A DNA stretch of 64,000 bases from JAAYBQ01 sp035403465 (GCA_035403465.1 DAONFG010000013.1:3953-67952), one strand, 5' to 3'; shown: positions 26,592 to 35,523, numbered from the stretch's first letter. Translations and numbers: made by a program. The notes: generated by a model not told the origin, from the letters alone.

Positions 26592-26699
26592 TGTCATTCC
26601 GGCCTTTGTGCCGGAATCTTAATGATATAGCAGGTATATCAACAAACTTTAAGAGTCATAAAGATTCCGGTAATCCACTCCGTGAAAACCGGAATGACA
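26592..26699. repeat. inverted-repeat element (GTCATTCCGG family)
   Basis: Outer arms TGTCATTCCGG (26592-26602) and CCGGAATGACA (26689-26699) are perfect. An inner pair CCGGAATCTT (26611-26620) and AAGATTCCGG (26661-26670) is also perfect. The left half folds alone (TTCCGGC/GCCGGAA). No ORF is inside. Such elements are small non-coding repeats seen in many genomes. The right arm ends only 9 bp before the next start codon. Confidence 0.75.
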
Positions 26700-26708
26700 G
26701 GTAATCCT

Positions 26709-27809
26709 ATGGATAAAACAGACATCATCATAATTGGCGCCGGGGTCGCGGGACTTGCCGCAGCATACAACCTCTCTGCAAAATACAGAAACATTATTGT
26801 TCTGGAGAAAGAGGATACTTTCGGCAGGCATACAAGCAGCAGGAACAGCGAGACAATCCACTCAGGAATCTACTATCCGCAGAACACGCTAAAGGCCAGG
26901 CTATGCCTGCGCGGCAATGAACTTCTATACAGTTTCATGAAACAGCAGGACGTCTCGCATATAAACTGCGGGAAGTACATAATTGCGACATCGAAGGATG
27001 AAATCCCTGAAATAGAAAAACTTAAAATCAACGGCGAATTAAACGGGGTACCCGGTCTTCGCCTTGTTACGGGTGCCGAAATCAGTTCAGTTGAACAGGA
27101 TGTCAATGCACTTACGGGAGTCCATGTACCATCTGCGGGTGTAATGAACTCATATGAGCTGATGAAACGGTTTGAAGGAATCGCGAAGGAGAACGGCGTA
27201 CTCTTTGCGTACAGGACCGGCGTAACCGCTGTTGTCCGGGCCGGCGATGGTTATACCATACATACGGATAACGGCGATGACATCTCCGCAGGTATTGTGA
27301 TCAACTGTGCGGGTCTGTTTTCGGACAAAATTGCAGCCTCTGCGGGTATTGACATTGACGCAGCCGGTTACAGGCTTAAATACTGCAAGGGTGAGTATTA
27401 TAAATCCGAAAATACCGGCCGCATGAAATCCCTGGTCTACCCCGTACCTTCGCCGGACGGGAAGTCCCTGGGGATACACACCCGGATGTTCACAGACGGA
27501 TCTGTTATATTCGGTCCGAACGCATATTACATGGATAAGAATGAAGTTGATTATTCTCTGAACAATGACAGGCGCGACGAGTTTATGAATTCAGTTCCCC
27601 TGTTCATGAAACGCGATGTAAGCGATATGTCGGTATGCGACTGCGGGATAAGGCCCAAGCTGCAGGGAGCCGGCGGGAAGTTCAGGGACTTTGTCATACG
27701 GGATGAGGGGGACAGGGGGCTTCCGGGACTGATAAACTGTATTGGGATTGAGTCACCGGGACTCACATCGTCCCTTGCTATCGCGGAGTTTATTTCGGGG
27801 ATGGTTTAG
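26709..27809 (+). CDS. FAD-dependent 2-hydroxyglutarate oxidase-like protein (LhgO/DAO family)
   Basis: The protein is 366 aa from ATG 26709; an upstream in-frame GTG at 26682 falls inside the repeat. FAD-binding GAGVAGLAAAYNL lies at residues 10-22. RNSETIHSGIYYPQNTLKA is the hallmark of L-2-hydroxyglutarate oxidases/dehydrogenases, and the C-terminal FAD signature GIESPGLTSSLAIA is present. It would oxidise a 2-hydroxy acid to the 2-keto acid with electrons passed to quinone or oxygen. The substrate is uncertain. Confidence 0.8.
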   Translation: MDKTDIIIIGAGVAGLAAAYNLSAKYRNIIVLEKEDTFGRHTSSRNSETIHSGIYYPQNTLKARLCLRGNELLYSFMKQQDVSHINCGKYIIATSKDEIPEIEKLKINGELNGVPGLRLVTGAEISSVEQDVNALTGVHVPSAGVMNSYELMKRFEGIAKENGVLFAYRTGVTAVVRAGDGYTIHTDNGDDISAGIVINCAGLFSDKIAASAGIDIDAAGYRLKYCKGEYYKSENTGRMKSLVYPVPSPDGKSLGIHTRMFTDGSVIFGPNAYYMDKNEVDYSLNNDRRDEFMNSVPLFMKRDVSDMSVCDCGIRPKLQGAGGKFRDFVIRDEGDRGLPGLINCIGIESPGLTSSLAIAEFISGMV

Positions 27810-27825
27810 ACGGTCTGCTGTTTTG

Positions 27826-28188
27826 TTAAATAAATTTCTCAACTGAAACACCAAATACCGCTGCAAGTGTTTTTGCCACGTCGATATTTATCTTTCTGCT
27901 GCCATTTTCCATATTGGAAATATGCTGTCGCGGAATACCTCCGAGTTTTTCTCCTAACTGCGCCTGTGTCATCCCCCTTGATAACCTGCATGCTTTCATT
28001 GCACGTGCCGGGGTCATATTTTTTATGGTTGTTTTATACCATTCAGTTTCATCAGCAATGACATACTCATCATCAGTCTCTATTTTCACTTTATTACCAT
28101 ATTCTTTTTTTACGGCATTAATTATAGATTCTGGAATATCACCTGTAATATCAATTTTAATATGGGGCGTTTTCACGTGAACCTGCAT
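27826..28188 (-). CDS. XRE-family antitoxin
   Basis: This 120-aa protein has an N-terminal half with alternating strands (MQVHVKTPHIKIDITGDIP) and a C-terminal HTH of the Cro/C1 type (about 60-118), with LSRGMTQAQLGEKLGG and IPRQHISNMENG. It is the second gene of a type II toxin-antitoxin pair; its ATG lies inside the end of the toxin gene (32-bp overlap). It would neutralise the toxin and repress the shared promoter through the palindrome at 28428-28451. Confidence 0.85.
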   Translation of the reverse strand: MQVHVKTPHIKIDITGDIPESIINAVKKEYGNKVKIETDDEYVIADETEWYKTTIKNMTPARAMKACRLSRGMTQAQLGEKLGGIPRQHISNMENGSRKINIDVAKTLAAVFGVSVEKFI

Positions 28189-28420
28189 AATAGACCTCGA
28201 TTAATATTGTACCCTTTTCATGTTTCCAACATGCTACCCATTTATACGAAAGATGGCAATGATACTTACCCTGACCAAGGCTGCTGAAATGCGACCAGTC
28301 CTTCAAAACCGGTCCTTTATTTTTTAAGTCATCAATCAATAATGCCATCATGTCTTTTGATACAGATGGCATTGTCTCAATGTTTTTCTGTGACCGTTTA
28401 TTTATCAGAACAGTAAACAT
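28157..28420 (-). CDS. RelE/ParE-superfamily toxin
   Basis: This 87-aa protein precedes and overlaps its antitoxin gene. The compact RelE-type layout has two helices (SVSKDMMALLIDDLKNKG), then strands ending in YHCHLSYKWVACWKHEKG and IEVYYAGSRENAPY. The final EVYY-GSRENAPY motif is characteristic of the subfamily paired with this antitoxin type. It probably cleaves mRNA on the ribosome. The gene is intact, with ATG at 28420 directly under a consensus promoter. Confidence 0.8.
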   Translation of the reverse strand: MFTVLINKRSQKNIETMPSVSKDMMALLIDDLKNKGPVLKDWSHFSSLGQGKYHCHLSYKWVACWKHEKGTILIEVYYAGSRENAPY

Positions 28421-28427
28421 TATTAAG

Positions 28428-28456
28428 AATGTAACCCTAAACGGTTACATTGTCAA
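28428..28456 (-). promoter_or_regulatory. promoter and operator of the toxin-antitoxin operon
   Basis: Minus-strand TTGACA (28456-28451) and TACATT (28433-28428) are spaced 17 bases. A perfect inverted repeat, AATGTAACC (28428-28436) and GGTTACATT (28443-28451), fills the space between the boxes. This is the position expected of an antitoxin autorepression site. Confidence 0.75.
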
Positions 28457-28476
28457 ATATTTTTTTATCCACAGCA

Positions 28477-29292
28477 CTACCTCAGCTTATCCCGGAACTC
28501 CTCAAGTTTAACGAACCTGTAACCTTCACTTTTAAGTCTCGGGATAACCTTTTTCAGTGCCGGGTAAAGATTACTCTTCGGCTGGTTCATGTGACCTATT
28601 ATTATAACACCGTTCTTCGCGCCCTTTATTATTCTGCGTTCTATCCTCTCCGCAGAGAAACCAGCGGCATCACCCGAGATTATTGTAAAATTAACCGGGA
28701 TATGACCTGCATCGCTGCATACCTTAACCGCAACGTCATCGTAGTAAGCGGTGCCCGACCTGTAATACTTAGTTACCCGCCCCGTGAGATCGAATATTTT
28801 TTTTGCATTGAGCGCTACTTCATCATAGGCATCGGCAGGGGTCTTTGTGCCGCGCCTGCCGTAGATCTTTGCCCCGTTCACCGACGCGGGCTTGTGACGG
28901 AGACCGTGGTTTTCAATTTCAAAAAGCGGGTCAGCTGCAAGTTCTTTTGCAAGTCCCGGGTTATCATCGATCCATAGTCCGCACAGGAAGAGCGTTGCCG
29001 GTATATTATTGCTTCGAAGAAATTCAACCAGTTCCCTGTCGTACCCGTTACCCTTTCTGCCGCCGCACGCATCGAGAGTAATCGCAATAACCTTCTCAGT
29101 TGTATCGATGCGCCGCACCACACCAGCTGTCCACATTGAGAAGACCCCCGGTTTGATCCCCTCGTATTTTGCCGCGGCAGCATCCCTTTTCCTGGCGTAT
29201 GCCGCGTCAGGATGCGCCCTGTCCGCAACCGCATTAACAGACAACATTCCCGACACAATTGCACAGATGATCGTATTATTAATAAATTTCAT
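28477..29292 (-). CDS. secreted polysaccharide deacetylase (NodB domain)
   Basis: The protein is 271 aa from ATG 29292 with a strong AAAGGAG site; an upstream in-frame start at 29427 lacks support. A signal peptide covers about residues 1-23 (cleavage after AVA). NodB motifs are ITLDACGG (metal Asp), ENHGLRHKPAS (HxxxH-type metal ligands) and YYRSGTAYYDD, with the IIGHMNQP motif near the end. The TLDACGG form is that of small periplasmic deacetylases. The substrate could be peptidoglycan or another N-acetylated glycan in the envelope. Confidence 0.85.
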   Translation of the reverse strand: MKFINNTIICAIVSGMLSVNAVADRAHPDAAYARKRDAAAAKYEGIKPGVFSMWTAGVVRRIDTTEKVIAITLDACGGRKGNGYDRELVEFLRSNNIPATLFLCGLWIDDNPGLAKELAADPLFEIENHGLRHKPASVNGAKIYGRRGTKTPADAYDEVALNAKKIFDLTGRVTKYYRSGTAYYDDVAVKVCSDAGHIPVNFTIISGDAAGFSAERIERRIIKGAKNGVIIIGHMNQPKSNLYPALKKVIPRLKSEGYRFVKLEEFRDKLR

Positions 29293-29374
29293 CAGACGGC
29301 TCCTTTCAGGCTTTTCATGATTCAGCCTGATACTGTGCAAGTCTACAAAAATCCTGACCTTAACGGTAAATTTG

Positions 29375-30481
29375 TTATACAGCACGAATCCTGTTACCCC
29401 TGCGTAAAATGTTACCGGCGATTTCAAGAGAAGTAACAGCCCTGCTTATTTCACCGGCAGGTACTGAATTGATCCTTGCTATCTCATCAATGTCAGCCCA
29501 TGCGTTCAATGCAGCCTGCATCACGATCTTCTCGGTCCCATTGAATGTTACCCCGGATTCCATACTAACCTTCAGCTGAACATTTTCGCCCCTGTCATTC
29601 TGCTCATTTTCTCCCGCGGAATAGAGCGGATCGATATCGCATAGAAACTCTTCAAGTCCTGAAATAATCTGCGCACCCTGCTTTATCAGGCTGTGACATC
29701 CGCTATAGGTTTCATCAAATGCATTACCGGGACAGACATAGAGGTCACGGTTCTGTTCAAGCGCGTACTTTGCAGTGATCATTGCCCCGCTTTTTAATGG
29801 AGCCTGCGTGATTATAAGTGCTTCAGAAATTCCGCTTATGATCCTGTTTCTCCTGACAAAAACCCATGGTTCGCCCGATCTTACGCCCGGGGGAAGTTCG
29901 CTTATTACTGCTGATCCCGGTGTATCAAGTATCCGTTCATAAACATCCCTGTTTGCCCTTGGCGTGATAACATCGATACCCTGGGGCAGCACTGCTAATG
30001 TACTGCCGCCTGCAGCGAGCGCTCCAAGATGAGCGTTGCGGTCAACACCAAGAGCAAGTCCGCTTGTCACGGTGATTTTCCGGGATACCAGGGAAGAGGC
30101 AATCCTCCGTGTAATCTCCTCGGATACGGAGTTTGACCCCCTTGTGCCCACTATCGATATATGCCTTCCCCGGGTAAGTTCTCCCCTGCAGTAGAGGACT
30201 AAAGGCGGCATATGAATCTCACGCAGCAATATCGGGTACGAATCGTCCCAGGCCGTCACTATGTGTACACCGGATGATTCACAGACGCGTATGATTGCCC
30301 CTGCAGCAGATACGGGGTCTCCACCATAGAGTTTAACAAGGTGTTCCTGGACTTTATGCTCACCGTGACTTATTGCATCCATAAGCTCACCTATAAAAAC
30401 TCCGCTGTTGTACACAATCCCGGCAGCACCAGGGGACGATATTACCGAGAGCATCACAGAATTGAATATCTCTTCATTCAT
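29375..30481 (-). CDS. dprA: DNA-processing protein DprA
   Basis: DprA binds incoming single-stranded DNA and loads RecA. In the 368-aa protein the Rossmann-like DprA domain covers about 70-285, with SIVGTRGSN, TSGLALGVDRNAHLGALAAG, AVLPQGIDVITPRANRD and RRNRIISGISEALIITQA. An N-terminal helical (SAM-like) domain and a C-terminal winged helix (about 310-368) flank it. A second DprA-like protein is encoded at 55700-56623; this copy is the more canonical one. Confidence 0.9.
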   Translation of the reverse strand: MNEEIFNSVMLSVISSPGAAGIVYNSGVFIGELMDAISHGEHKVQEHLVKLYGGDPVSAAGAIIRVCESSGVHIVTAWDDSYPILLREIHMPPLVLYCRGELTRGRHISIVGTRGSNSVSEEITRRIASSLVSRKITVTSGLALGVDRNAHLGALAAGGSTLAVLPQGIDVITPRANRDVYERILDTPGSAVISELPPGVRSGEPWVFVRRNRIISGISEALIITQAPLKSGAMITAKYALEQNRDLYVCPGNAFDETYSGCHSLIKQGAQIISGLEEFLCDIDPLYSAGENEQNDRGENVQLKVSMESGVTFNGTEKIVMQAALNAWADIDEIARINSVPAGEISRAVTSLEIAGNILRRGNRIRAV

Positions 30482-30755
30482 TATTTTTTACCAGTTCAAC
30501 GTGAGTATATGCGGTTCTTCAAAAACTGCGGTATGAAAAATACCGGCTTAAGCTGCAGCATATCCCGCACAAATGTTATACGTTCTGAAACAACAACCGG
30601 TAAAAATTTTTTTTATCATGCAGCTTTTTTTTACTGATTTTATCCATGTATCGTGATTTAGTTTATGAATAGCCCTTTAGCCGGCTTTAATTATCAATTA
30701 CTGATGACAGAATCCTGATTTTTCAGTATTATGGTTTATTGACGGGTGATTAATA

Positions 30756-31489
30756 ATGGCAGATCAGAAACTAAATGATATAATAAAACTCAGTTCAGAG
30801 ATAAATACAGTCCGGGACCTGGATATACTGCAGGAACGCATACTGTATGAAACAAGAAAAATTGCCGATGCAGATGCCGGCACCATATACATACGGCACC
30901 AGGATAACCTTGTGTTCACACACGCGCAGAACGACACACTGAGCAGCAGGCTACCCGAGGGTAAAAAACTTATTTATTCCAGCTTCCAGCTCCCTATAAC
31001 AGGGAAGTCCATTACGGGGTACGCAGCCATGGCGGGTGAAACCCTTATGGACGATGATGTTTATTCAATACAGGGCAAGCCCTATTCATTCGAAAGTCAT
31101 ACGACGAGAAGGCCGGGTACAGGACTGAATCGATGATGAGCATACCGCACAAGAACGAAAGGAACGACATACCGGGCGTCATGCAGATAATAAACACACG
31201 CGACTGCAGCGGTCAGATAATCTCTTTTAATGACAATGACATGCTCTATGTGAATCACTTTGCGGGAATGACAGGCATGATCATACAGAAGGCGCAGATG
31301 CGCGATCCCAAGGAGACGGGCGCACACGTTAACCGCGTAGCATCATATTCAGTAGAGATTTATGAGCTTTGGGCAAAACATAAAGGTCTGCCGGACAGGG
31401 AGATAAGGGACCTGTCCGGAAAAAAATTCGACCCTGACCTTGTAGATGTCTTTTTTGAATGCCTGGACTTGATAAAATTCATACGATAA
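30756..31489 (+). pseudogene. broken GAF plus HD-GYP phosphodiesterase gene
   Basis: The first frame (30756-31136) encodes a GAF domain up to KPYSFES and then ends out of frame. The continuation (KSYDEKAGYRTESMMSIP...) lies in another frame, consistent with loss of one A in the run at 31093-31095. The second frame completes the GAF domain and enters an HD-GYP start (ETGAHVNRVASYSVEIYE). It then jumps from GLPDREIR to KKFDPDLVDVFFECLD, which is normally the far C-terminal end. The catalytic HD core (about 140 residues) is missing. A perfect 9-bp inverted repeat, CCGGACAGG/CCTGTCCGG (31391-31419), sits at the junction. Confidence 0.8.
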
Positions 31490-31509
31490 AAATACCCGGA
31501 GACAGAAGA

Positions 31510-33381
31510 ATGATCGCTGACAAATATGAACTTGAAAAATACCTGGGCGAAAATCCCTGGCCCCTTGCATTTTCCCAGGAGAGACAGGTAGAATATATCT
31601 ATAAATTCCACACAGAACTGTCACGTGAGGAGATATGGAAATTCCTTTCGGACACGTCGGAATTAAACCGTAGCCTGGGACTTAAAAAAATATCTTTTAC
31701 AGAAAGGGATGGAAAACTGTACGGCACAGGCAGCCCGGGGTGGTACAGGGCCGAGTGGGAGGAGGTCCCCTGGCAGTGGGAGTACCCATCAGACATAAAA
31801 ATGTCAAGGATCTACAGCAGGGGAATTGCGTCATATGTAAGGATACACTACTTTATACGGAAACCTGCCGGGTCAGGAAATGATATCTGCATGTACTTCG
31901 GATGGGTTCCTTCGGGATTTACAGGAAGGATCCTGCTGAAACTTTCGATAAGGCGTTTTGAAAAAAAGTTCAGGTCAGTGATCGAAAACCTGAAACCCGA
32001 AATTGAAGAAAAGCCCTTCTTCTACCTGAACCCGCAGATTGCTGAACCTAAAGCCGGCATGAACAAAAAGGACTCACCGGTTGACGAAGGAAAACTTGAC
32101 CGTTTAAAACAGGATATAATAAATTCCGGTTCCCCTGCACCGGCTACAGAGGCCCTGGTTAATTTTATCAGGAACGCGCCCGATGACCAGCTCTACAGGA
32201 TCAGGCCCTTTGAACTTGCAGGAAAGTTTAACACAGGGAGGGATGATCTGCTTAAGACCATGCTGCACGCATGCCTGGGCGGACTGCTCAACATGTCGTG
32301 GGATGTAATATGCCCGCATTGCCGCGGTGTACGAGAAAGGCACGCCCTGCTGCGGGAAATCGGCAAAACCGCGTCATGTGAAATCTGCGATATAGTATTC
32401 TCTCCCGGCTCCCTCAACATGATCGAGATAATATTCACCATTAATCCCGAAATCAGGAAAGTTGAAAGAGTATTATACTGCAGTGCTGAACCTGCAAAGA
32501 AGCCCCATATAGTTCTACAGAAGCACCTTCAACCGGGCGGCAACTACCTCTTTATACTTCCGCAGTACGAAAAGCGCCTCAGGTTCCGCGTACATGGAAA
32601 AAAATACTACGGCCTGCTGGACCTGAAAAAGAATGCTCCGCTCCGAAACCTCTACTGGGACGACATAAGCAGCAGCACAATAATAGAAACAGCACCGGGA
32701 TCAACGGTTTTCCTTAGCAATACTGAAAAATCTCCCGCCGGTTATGTCATTGAACACAGCGAAGATGACGCGAATGCCCTCCGGCCGTCGGATTTATTCA
32801 GTTACCAGGAGTTCCGGGACCTCTACTCTTCAGAGGCTGTGGCCGCTGACCTGGCGATAGACATAGGTGTCCAGAACATCATGCTTGTTGACGTGGCAGG
32901 TTCAACAGGTTTCTACGGTGACACGGGAGACAGCCGCGCCTTCCTTACAATGAAGCAATATTTTTTACAGGTCCACGACATCGCAATGGAATACCGCGGC
33001 GCAATAGTGAAGACACTTGGTGACGGTGTGATGCTTGTATTTGACAAACCAATGAACGCTGTCAGGGCAGGTATCAGGATACTGAAAAATTTCAGCGGCG
33101 ACGGTGACTTCCCGTTCACTGTAAGGGTATCCATTCACAGGGGTCAATGTCTTGCTGTAAACCTTGACAGTGCCATTGACTGCTTCGGCCAGGCAGTGAA
33201 CGTTGCTGCAAAGCTGCAGAACTTTACAGGTTCAGGCGAAATGACCCTGTCGGAATCCTTTGCATCTGAACATACGGTTGACAGGTACCTGAACGAAAAA
33301 GGATACACGAAAAATTTTACGGAAGCACGGATCACTGGAGCCGGGAGTATAGGGTACCTGAAGATTAAGGTGAAGAGGTGA
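31510..33381 (+). CDS. class III adenylate/guanylate cyclase with N-terminal SRPBCC-like and zinc-ribbon regions
   Basis: The protein is 623 aa from ATG 31510 (GGAGA site). The C-terminal class III cyclase domain (about 450-620) contains MLVDVAGSTGFYGD with metal Asp461 and KTLGDGVMLVF with Asp505. The transition-state pair reads AVNVAAKL: Asn564 is present, but the usual Arg is Lys568. The N-terminal ~170 residues resemble an SRPBCC/START-like fold (FLSDTSELNRSLGL). The middle region (about 220-430) includes a CxxC...CxxC ribbon (Cys268, 271, 290, 293) and may be DUF5939. No membrane segment is seen. It follows the pseudogene. Confidence 0.8.
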   Translation: MIADKYELEKYLGENPWPLAFSQERQVEYIYKFHTELSREEIWKFLSDTSELNRSLGLKKISFTERDGKLYGTGSPGWYRAEWEEVPWQWEYPSDIKMSRIYSRGIASYVRIHYFIRKPAGSGNDICMYFGWVPSGFTGRILLKLSIRRFEKKFRSVIENLKPEIEEKPFFYLNPQIAEPKAGMNKKDSPVDEGKLDRLKQDIINSGSPAPATEALVNFIRNAPDDQLYRIRPFELAGKFNTGRDDLLKTMLHACLGGLLNMSWDVICPHCRGVRERHALLREIGKTASCEICDIVFSPGSLNMIEIIFTINPEIRKVERVLYCSAEPAKKPHIVLQKHLQPGGNYLFILPQYEKRLRFRVHGKKYYGLLDLKKNAPLRNLYWDDISSSTIIETAPGSTVFLSNTEKSPAGYVIEHSEDDANALRPSDLFSYQEFRDLYSSEAVAADLAIDIGVQNIMLVDVAGSTGFYGDTGDSRAFLTMKQYFLQVHDIAMEYRGAIVKTLGDGVMLVFDKPMNAVRAGIRILKNFSGDGDFPFTVRVSIHRGQCLAVNLDSAIDCFGQAVNVAAKLQNFTGSGEMTLSESFASEHTVDRYLNEKGYTKNFTEARITGAGSIGYLKIKVKR

Positions 33382-33395
33382 ATATATAACGAAGC

Positions 33396-33426
33396 AAAAA
33401 AACGCGCCGTTTCCGGCGCGTTTTCC
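33396..33426. terminator. bidirectional rho-independent terminator
   Basis: AACGCGCCG (33401-33409) and CGGCGCGTT (33414-33422) form a 9-bp stem with a TTTC loop, with A-run before and T-run after. It serves both the cyclase gene (plus) and the acyl-CoA dehydrogenase gene (minus). Confidence 0.9.
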
Positions 33427-33452
33427 ATGAAGTAGCATACACTTCCGGAAAA

Positions 33453-35168
33453 TCAGGGATTCTGCTTATAAACATCTACGAGGCTGTAAACCTCATCATT
33501 AAGCACTTTTTCAAACTGCTCCCTGTCAGGAACAGGGCGTTTAATCATTTTCATTATCTTTTCAAGCTGCGCTTCTGAATTAAGCGGTTTGCCGTAAAGC
33601 TCCACTGCAAATGCAGAGAAGTCCCTTACAAAAAGATCGAACATCTGGTTCATAACCGCGTCGCTGATCTTCTCAATCTTCGCACTTTCTATGATAAGGT
33701 GTCCATAGGCAACCATTGTAAAAAGCTCACCTACTGCAAGGAGGTAATCGAACTCCATCATCTGCTTCATGAGGTCCTGGCCTGAGACCATGAGGTACTC
33801 CTTGTACGCCTGGATCTGCTCCATGAAAACTTTCACATTGGGCAGGTGTGCAAGACTGCTGTACACCGGGTTGAAGTCATGAAATTTTGTTTTGGCATAT
33901 GCCTTGGTCGGTCCCTGCCTGAACATGAAGTCGTCGTTCCTGTTGTCAGTGATCCTTCCGATCTCCTCGAACTGGCCGGGCATGAACATGTAGCTGGGAA
34001 TAAGTTTAGCGATCAGGGCCATGTTCACATGACGTGTACCTTCCAGCTTAGGGAAACCCCTGAGCTCTGCAACAGCCTGTTCAAAGTACATGTCCTTTTC
34101 AAAGCCCCTTGCAGCAATAATATCAAAAAGGTGCTCATGAACTGTCTCCCCCTGGATAGCGACCTTCATTTTCATAATCGGGTTGAAGAGCAGGTAACGC
34201 TTGTCGTTCTCATTTGCAATCCTCATGTAGTCTGTAGCACGAAGGCCAAAGAGCTTCATGCCCATTATCCTGAGCCATGCATCAGAGAAAAGCCTCTTGA
34301 CATGCGCGAATTCTGTCACCCTCTGTCCGTAAAGCTCCCTGTGGTACGCGTGGTTCAGGGATTCGTATAGTGAGTGTGTACAAATTCCTGTCGCTCCTGA
34401 TCCGATGTTGAACTTGCATATATTGATCGTGTTAAGCATATCGTCCCATGCCTTGGGACCTCGTGAAAGAATATCGGCTTCGGTAATGGGATAATCATGA
34501 AGAGCGAACTCGGCAACATACTGCTGGTTGGCATCAATAACATTCTTAACGCACTCATAATTCGGGTGAGCTGAATCCACGGCAAAGAATACATACTCGC
34601 CGGTATCAGCGATCTTTCCGAAAACAGTTACCGTTGATGCCACGTTACCGTTTCCTATATAATACTTGCTGCCGTTTGCGACATATGTTCCGTCACCTTT
34701 GGGGTAGAGCTTCATCTCGGATGAATATATATCCGCGCCATGCTCTTTCTCAGAAAGACCGAACGCGCAGAATGCGTTCTTTTTAAGTTTTTCTGCTGCC
34801 CTCTGTTTGGCCTCTTCGTTGTCTCCAAGAAGAACAGGGTCAAGTCCAAGGGTCGACACGTGGTATGTATACCAGTATGCCGCGCCGTAAAATCCGCATA
34901 TCTCGGAGAATTCATAGTTTCTATATGTGCTGTAGTACTGGTTGGGGTCAGAGCCGTAACCTTTGGGAAGGAAGATTGTTTCAAATATCCCCTCTTCGGT
35001 TACAAATTTCTGCCAGTCTTCGCACCACTCCCTGTTATGATATGCTTCTTTCTGTTTAGCAAGTCCCTTTTTTTCAAACCATTCAATGGTTTTAAGCATG
35101 ATCTCCTTTGACCGTGCATCGGGATAATTTCTGTCTCTGTAAATTTTGGGATTAAGTAGTATGTTCAT
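33453..35168 (-). CDS. acyl-CoA dehydrogenase, paralogue 1
   Basis: This 571-aa flavoprotein has the acyl-CoA dehydrogenase layout. An N-terminal helical domain leads to the FAD-contacting segment AFGLSEKEHGADIYSSEM. The beta domain has YYIGNGNVASTVTVFGKI, and the C-terminal helices include AVQGET-type sequence near FDIIAARGFE. It is longer than the 380-residue short-chain enzymes and closely resembles the second copy at 43547-45244. It would introduce the trans-2 double bond into acyl-CoA. The AAGGAG site supports ATG 35168. Two palindromes upstream suggest repressor control. Confidence 0.85.
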   Translation of the reverse strand: MNILLNPKIYRDRNYPDARSKEIMLKTIEWFEKKGLAKQKEAYHNREWCEDWQKFVTEEGIFETIFLPKGYGSDPNQYYSTYRNYEFSEICGFYGAAYWYTYHVSTLGLDPVLLGDNEEAKQRAAEKLKKNAFCAFGLSEKEHGADIYSSEMKLYPKGDGTYVANGSKYYIGNGNVASTVTVFGKIADTGEYVFFAVDSAHPNYECVKNVIDANQQYVAEFALHDYPITEADILSRGPKAWDDMLNTINICKFNIGSGATGICTHSLYESLNHAYHRELYGQRVTEFAHVKRLFSDAWLRIMGMKLFGLRATDYMRIANENDKRYLLFNPIMKMKVAIQGETVHEHLFDIIAARGFEKDMYFEQAVAELRGFPKLEGTRHVNMALIAKLIPSYMFMPGQFEEIGRITDNRNDDFMFRQGPTKAYAKTKFHDFNPVYSSLAHLPNVKVFMEQIQAYKEYLMVSGQDLMKQMMEFDYLLAVGELFTMVAYGHLIIESAKIEKISDAVMNQMFDLFVRDFSAFAVELYGKPLNSEAQLEKIMKMIKRPVPDREQFEKVLNDEVYSLVDVYKQNP

Positions 35169-35212
35169 TTTATACTCCTTCGGATAACGTGGATTCCGTG
35201 AAACCAGAATCT

Positions 35213-35243
35213 GTTTATTGAATATATGAATTATTCAATAAAC
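35213..35243. promoter_or_regulatory. 12-bp inverted repeat, candidate operator
   Basis: Arms GTTTATTGAATA (35213-35224) and TATTCAATAAAC (35232-35243) are perfect around 7 bases. The site overlaps a second possible minus-strand promoter whose -35 is TTTACA just upstream. It starts 45 bp upstream of acyl-CoA dehydrogenase 1. Confidence 0.6.
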
Positions 35244-35258
35244 TTTGTAAACAAAATG

Positions 35259-35289
35259 GAACGACGTTCTTTTGTGTCAACAGAATTTA
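35259..35289 (-). promoter_or_regulatory. promoter with embedded GAACG-A-CGTTC palindrome
   Basis: Minus-strand TTGACA lies about 35277-35282, followed 17 bases later by ATTTTG. The palindrome GAACG (35259-35263), A, CGTTC (35265-35269) lies in the spacer and has partly symmetric flanks. This is a classic place for a TetR-type repressor. The -10 is weak. Confidence 0.5.
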
Positions 35290-35493
35290 CTATTATAAAT
35301 TTAATTTGGGGAAAAAACAACAGTGTTTATTCCTAAATTGCTGTACAGAAAAAGCCATGGACTTAAACATTGAAAACGCTGAACAATTTGAGACTATTCA
35401 CCATTAAAATAATACAAGTTGAGAAATTTGCTCAGAAAAATTGAGTTCAGATGAGGAACTTGTTCTATAAAAATACCGCTATTCGCTTGTAAT

Positions 35494-35523
35494 TTGACAA
35501 AAATGTAATATTATAAGTAATAT
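35494..35523 (+). promoter_or_regulatory. sigma70-like promoter of the GGDEF/TPR/barrel operon
   Basis: TTGACA (35494-35499) and TAATAT (35518-35523), spacer 18, about 88 bp upstream of ATG 35612. A TATAAG closer to the -35 is out of normal spacing. Confidence 0.5.
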
